The notes under the pieces: model-generated
What the model was told of the DNA's origin: nothing
What the model saw: only the letters and a program-made list of their open reading frames with translations
Database searches by the model: none
Source: G963675935 sp963803125
Lineage (GTDB): Bacteria; Planctomycetota; Planctomycetia; Pirellulales; Thermoguttaceae
Assembly: GCA_963803125.1 (NCBI GenBank)
Contig: CAWDLR010000003.1
Span: 372,001 to 436,000 of the forward strand
Direction: 5' to 3'
Length of the DNA stretch: 64,000 nt
Part shown: piece by piece, positions 59,959 through 64,000 of the stretch
How positions within the stretch are numbered: position 1 is the first letter of the stretch
How the letters are laid out: every line of letters begins with the position of its first letter
Translations under genes and position numbers: made by a program

Positions 59959-60093
59959 AGCGGCTGTCCAAAAATAACTTTGGAGTTTCCTGCAACCGTC
60001 ATTCTGAGCGCAGCGAAGAATCTCCGGGGGACCAGCGAGATTCTTCGCTGCGCTCAGAATGACGAAGAGGGGACTTATTCTTGGACAGCCGCT
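59959..60093. repeat. Nested palindromic element next to tRNA-Ser
   Basis: The outer arms AGCGGCTGTCCAAAAATAA (59959-59977) and mirror (60075-60093) differ at one base. Inside, 24-bp arms CATTCTGAGCGCAGCGAAGA (and on) lie at 60000-60023 and 60038-60061. It begins 4 bp after the tRNA, which suggests insertion at the tRNA end or use as its terminator. Confidence 0.88.
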
Positions 60094-60307
60094 TACCTGC
60101 GAACGACGCGCCCCTCGAAGGGTATCAACCCAAACGACAGCAACGTGATACTAGACGACCCGTGTAAAAAAGCAACCTCTTTGGCCCGAAGATCTCGGCA
60201 TTGCCGGGGTTGGCACCGGCACCCGTGGTGGGACATTGATCCCGCATGATTCACCATAATCTGCGAGCCTTCGGTCAACGGCCGTCGAACCTGATCACAG
60301 ATATGCG

Positions 60308-62139
60308 TCATCGAGACGTGGCGCTGAAGACACCCTTCGATGCCTTGTCGGGCGCATCGCCAAGATAGGTGTCCAGGAATTTCTGCATATCTCGCCGAGC
60401 AAGATCGCGCGACGTTTCCATCTCCGGCCAAGAGCCGGCCGTCACTGCTGTCGCAGGCGCCGGATCGGCGACGGTCGCCCGTCGATCGGCACAGACATTT
60501 TCCAGGTCGGCGTGCATTACGGCCAGCAATTCCTGGGCGAGGCGATCCGCCGTCGCCTGCTGCTTGTCGGCTCGCGCCGCGCGGAGGCAGATGGCGATGT
60601 TCGTTTCGCGCAGATGGTATGCATACGCCAGCGCGGGCGCTGAAATCGCCCCAGGTCGCGTAAATTCAGGGCGAAATTGGCCACAGACTCCCGGGGCAAG
60701 TCTCGTTGCAGCCGCACGCCGACTTTCATCGCCCGACCCATGCGGTCCGCCGCCGCTTCACAGCGCAACTGAATATCCTCCAGCATCCACGGATGCGGCG
60801 GATAGGCCGGTTCAATTCGCATGAACGTGGCATGCCGCGAGGACTGCCAGGCGGGCGTGGGACAGCTCATGCCGCGCAGGGTGGCCGCCGAAAGACTGTG
60901 ATCGACCCGACTTCGCCCGATTTCGCGAATGTACCACGTCGTCTCCCAGGGAAACAGTTCCATCCCTTGGCTTGTCAGCCGCCAGAAACGGATCATCTCC
61001 GGGGCTGCCTTGCCACAGGGTTTGGCCAGTTCTTTCAACGCCTCCTCCTCGCCGATCGCCGCATCGCGGAAGAAAATGCGCGTCATGCGCAGGTTTGGAT
61101 CATCGCGATCGGGTCCGAGTCCGTAATATTCCTTGATGCCGACCAGGCCGGGGAGTGCCGCGATTGCCTTGAGTCCGCGGAGCGTCACCAGCGGATGGGA
61201 GAGAAACAGCGGCTCGGTCTCCTCGCTCGTGCCGCCCAAGAAGTATTGGATCATCACCGGGATCCCGCGCTGTTCGGCAATCGCGCCCATGTTCCTGATC
61301 CAGCGATCCACGGGCATGGTGGCCATGCACTCCGCCGAGTTGCAGTGCATGACCAGGCCCAGTCCGTTCGGGTCGAGCGTTTCGATGCACCGCAGACTCT
61401 GGCCGGCCGAAAGTTCCCAGGGCTCCCACCAGACTCGTCCTCCCGGGTTGAGCCTGCGCCAAGTGGAAGTCAGCGTGTTGACGAACCCCACCAGTCGCCG
61501 CTGGAGCGGAACGCCGCGGCAGCGCGGGCACTTGCCGAATTCGCTGCAAAGCCAGGCGTCAACATCGTAGGTGTAGACCTGGAGGTCGTCCAAGCCCGGC
61601 AACGCTTTGGCGAGTTTCTCCAGCATCAAGACGTGTCGTTTTACGGTTTTTTCGTCGAGGATGCAGTCTGGCGGATTGTCGCCGTACGTGCCATGGGCGT
61701 TATACGGGGCGCCGACGAGCAGGAGCGTTCGCAGGCCCGCCTCTTTGGCCAGAGCGATGCGTTGGCGAACGGTCTCCTGCCGCGCGGCGAGATTTTCCGC
61801 GCCGGCCTTGCTGCGCAGGGGGACCGGCTGCGGACACTCCTTCTGCTCGGCGGGCGACAATTCGACGAGGTCCTCGATGTTCAGGATCTCGTCGTCCGGC
61901 CGCGTCCAGGCCACATCCACCTGGATCACCGTGAAGCCGAGGTCCTTTAGCCTGCCGATATTCTCCTTGTTCCACGGAATCTTGCGAATCCATTCCGCCT
62001 TGCACGAGGCCGGCTGAGCGAGAAACCCCACTCGGTACGGCGTCTTGACTTCCTCCGCGATTGCCGGCGAAACCGGTTGACTGTTTTCAACCGCTGCCAA
62101 CATCACAGCTACGGCAAGCACCATTCGGCTTCTAATCAT
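60308..62139 (-). CDS. Secreted TIM-barrel-like protein, frameshifted near C-terminus
   Basis: ATG 62139 follows GAGAGGGTACAACC, and the signal peptide is MIRSRMVLAVAVMLAAV. Residues 35-400 look like a glycosidase-type beta/alpha barrel (FTVIQVDVAWTRPDDE, AKEAGLRTLLLVGAPYN, LQVYTYDVDAWLCSEFGKCP, GRVWWEPWELSAGQ, IPVMIQYFLGGTSEE). The frame breaks at a CCCC run on the plus strand (60650-60653): adding one G to the gene continues as AISAPALAYAYHLRETNIAI and runs to the stop at 60308, giving 610 residues with a helical tail. The family and substrate are not recognised. Confidence 0.72.
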
Positions 62140-62283
62140 GGTTGTACCCTCTCAACCGGCATTCTCCTATGGACGCCCTCTCTATAATAGTCTTGCGTGT
62201 CGCGTTGCTGCATGACGGGAGGACATCCCGACCAAGGTGGTGTCGTCATATGGGCGAAATCTCGTTATAAAGGAGATGCTCTT

Positions 62284-63021
62284 GTGAAGAAAGGTACCGT
62301 CCTTATTGGCCTGCCCGTCTGGTTGCTGCTGGTCGGGCTAATGCTGGCCGCCGATCAGCCAGTCCATGTGACGCCAGACGCAGCGATCCATCGTCTCGTA
62401 GCCGGCAACTCGCGTTTCTTACAGGGAAAGAGCGTCCGCCCCAACGGCAGTTCCGCCCGCGTTGTCGAGACCGGCACCAACGGGCAACATCCGTTTGCCA
62501 CCATTCTCTCCTGTTCCGATTCGCGCGTGCCCCTGGAGATCGTGTTCGATCAGGGGATTGGGGACATCTTCGCGGTCCGAGTTGCCGGAAATGTCTGCGG
62601 CGTCAACGAGATGGGGTCGATCGAGTATGCCGTGGAACACGTAGGAACAACAGTCGTGCTCGTTTTGGGGCACACCGAGTGTGGTGCAGTCAAGGCGGCT
62701 GTCAGCAAGGCGGACACGCATGGCAACATCAAGTTGCTGATCGACAGAATTGGGCCTGCCGTCTCCAAGGCCCAGTCGGAGCACCCGGATCTGCACGGGA
62801 TCGCCCTGGCGCCGGCTGCCACGGAAGCGAACGTATGGCACTCGATCGAGGAACTTTTCAAGCACAGCCCGACGACGCGCCATTATGTGCAGTCTGGCAA
62901 GCTCAAGGTGTTCGCCGCGGTCTACGACGTGAAGAGCGGGCGGGTGCGGTGGCTCGGTGAGCATCCGCTGCAAAACAAGTTGCTCGTTGGAAGCCGGAAA
63001 CAACAGCCCAATGGACGATGA
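62284..63021 (+). CDS. Secreted beta-class carbonic anhydrase
   Basis: This 245-residue protein starts at GTG 62284 after AAAGGAGATGCTCTT. A signal peptide covers residues 1-23 (LIGLPVWLLLVGLMLAADQP). The zinc site is complete: Cys77, Asp79 and Arg81 in ILSCSDSRVP, and His130 and Cys133 in VLGHTECGAVK. It continues FAVRVAGNVCGVNEMGSIEY and ends VFAAVYDVKSGRVRWLG as in beta enzymes. It hydrates CO2 to bicarbonate. The signal peptide places it in the periplasm, less usual for this class but known. Confidence 0.93.
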   Translation: MKKGTVLIGLPVWLLLVGLMLAADQPVHVTPDAAIHRLVAGNSRFLQGKSVRPNGSSARVVETGTNGQHPFATILSCSDSRVPLEIVFDQGIGDIFAVRVAGNVCGVNEMGSIEYAVEHVGTTVVLVLGHTECGAVKAAVSKADTHGNIKLLIDRIGPAVSKAQSEHPDLHGIALAPAATEANVWHSIEELFKHSPTTRHYVQSGKLKVFAAVYDVKSGRVRWLGEHPLQNKLLVGSRKQQPNGR

Positions 63022-63157
63022 ACCGATCGGAGGGCATCCCTGTCCCGTGCCAGCCGGGCAGGAACGCCGACTCAGTTCGGGAAAGGGACTCCGAGGTGAG
63101 TGGCGCCCAACCCGACAAATGAAAAGCGTCAGACTACGAGCCGCACGGCGTCGCGAC

Positions 63158-64000
63158 TTACGTTCTCTGCCTCCGCAACCGTCGGGCGCCAGCCAGAAGT
63201 CCCAAGAAGGCCGCGGTAAAAAGGGTCAACGTGTCCGGCTCGGGCACCGGCGTGATGCTCGCGTCGGCTAATGAGCCGGAAAGCTGCGGCAGACCGAGAT
63301 GTGAGAACCATAAGTCACGATCCAGACCGTTGACCACGCCGTCGCCGTTCGCGTCACCCTGCTGCCAGGTGCTGCCGGTGAAGACGTTCCCCGCCCAAAT
63401 CGCATAGTCGACGTTGTTCACCACGCCGTCGAGATTAAAATCGCCCGGATACGTGGCCATTACCTTCACCTGATCCGTCGCGGTATTGTCGAAGCAGCCC
63501 AGCGTCAATCCCGTCGCCGCCGCCGCCGAATCGCGGAACTGGCCGACGTCCCAGCGACCGCCGTCGTAGCTGGCCTTCAGCAAGCTGCGGATCGTCGCCG
63601 CCGGATCCGCGCCGCTGGCATAGTCGAAGACAATGCTCCCGGCCTGTACGTCGGCGCCGCCAAGGTTGAGCACGCAGTTCTGGGCGCTGCGGCCTAGTTC
63701 GAGCGTTCCACCTGCCACGGTCGTCAGGCCGGTGAAAATGTTGGCGGCGGTGAGGGTGAACTTGCCCGCGCCGAGTTTCGTCAACGTTCCCCCGCCGCGG
63801 ATCACGCCGGCATAGCTGGTGTCGATCGTATTGGCCAGTTTCAATGATGCGCCGCTCTCGATAGCCAACGTGGAGACTTGCAGGCTGCCGGCAACCACAT
63901 TGCCGAGAACGTCCAGATCGTGAGGCCCGCTCATTCCGCCCGATAGCGTCACCGTTCCGCTGCCGATAACCTGCGCATCGTTGTTCAAGATCAGCGGCGT
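63158..64000 (-). CDS. Autotransporter-repeat, dockerin-like, PEP-CTERM protein, N-terminus beyond window
   Basis: The visible 280 residues start outside the window. An autotransporter-associated beta-strand repeat (GGTLTKLGAGKFTLTAANIF, TTVAGGTLELG) is followed by a beta region. A dockerin-like pair of calcium loops comes next (DFNLDGVVNNVDYAIWAGNV and DANGDGVVNGLDRDLWFSHL). The PEP-CTERM sorting signal ends the protein: PVPEPDTLTLFTAAFLGLLA followed by a basic RRLRRQR tail. It should be exported and processed by an exosortase. Lies convergent with the carbonic anhydrase gene. Confidence 0.9.
   Translation of the reverse strand, partial: TPLILNNDAQVIGSGTVTLSGGMSGPHDLDVLGNVVAGSLQVSTLAIESGASLKLANTIDTSYAGVIRGGGTLTKLGAGKFTLTAANIFTGLTTVAGGTLELGRSAQNCVLNLGGADVQAGSIVFDYASGADPAATIRSLLKASYDGGRWDVGQFRDSAAAATGLTLGCFDNTATDQVKVMATYPGDFNLDGVVNNVDYAIWAGNVFTGSTWQQGDANGDGVVNGLDRDLWFSHLGLPQLSGSLADASITPVPEPDTLTLFTAAFLGLLAGARRLRRQRT

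Overview
The window looks like chromosomal DNA of a planctomycete, probably from the Pirellulales. It is GC-rich. It carries families typical of that group: a BBP7-like beta-barrel protein with a Cys-Pro-rich N-terminus, a HYExAFE protein, a TPR/CHAT protein, a very large SdrD/Cna-B repeat protein, an autotransporter-repeat/dockerin/PEP-CTERM protein, a TatC with a large periplasmic insert, and paired secreted proteins known mainly from planctomycetes. The assignment is an inference from gene content.

Layout. 1-4.6 kb: a 3'-truncated TPR/CHAT gene and a beta-barrel gene. 4.8-7.5 kb: a type II restriction-modification system (EcoRI-family nuclease plus alpha-class adenine methylase) with a HYExAFE gene downstream on the same strand. 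7.5-13 kb: hisS, an IS110-family element, a frameshifted ridA-like gene, and hisI-hisG. 13-30 kb: a short glycosyltransferase-like gene, a transglutaminase/TPR protein, a glutamine amidotransferase, two tandem paralogous secreted proteins, a 1240-residue repeat protein, a WD40 protein, a sigma-54 activator and a secreted protein. 30-34 kb: a TetR-MacAB-type efflux operon. 34-44 kb: a BlaI/BlaR1-like pair, a phosphodiesterase, an acyltransferase, a CAP-domain protein, a conserved hypothetical, a toxin-antitoxin pair whose toxin is broken by a small insertion element, and a glycosyltransferase. 44-47 kb: two cold-shock genes with similar 3' regions and terminators, then tRNA-Phe. 47-57 kb: surface lipoproteins divergent from a polysaccharide export/polymerisation/phosphatase cluster. 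57-64 kb: tatC, manA, tRNA-Ser, a TIM-barrel-like secreted protein, a secreted beta-carbonic anhydrase and a partial PEP-CTERM protein.

Three patterns stand out. First, at least eight families of short palindromic elements are scattered through the window. Several lie in frame inside genes; a 45-bp family adds a 15-residue peptide to two different proteins. One 120-bp element has terminal inverted repeats and a direct-repeat target duplication and splits a PIN toxin gene. Second, seven genes need a one-base correction, mostly in G or C runs, to give family-like proteins; this looks more like consensus error than seven separate pseudogenes. Third, the two csp loci share promoters, leaders and a roughly 250-nt 3' region ending in the same terminator hairpin, which suggests a conserved RNA element.

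No CRISPR array, prophage or replication origin was seen.
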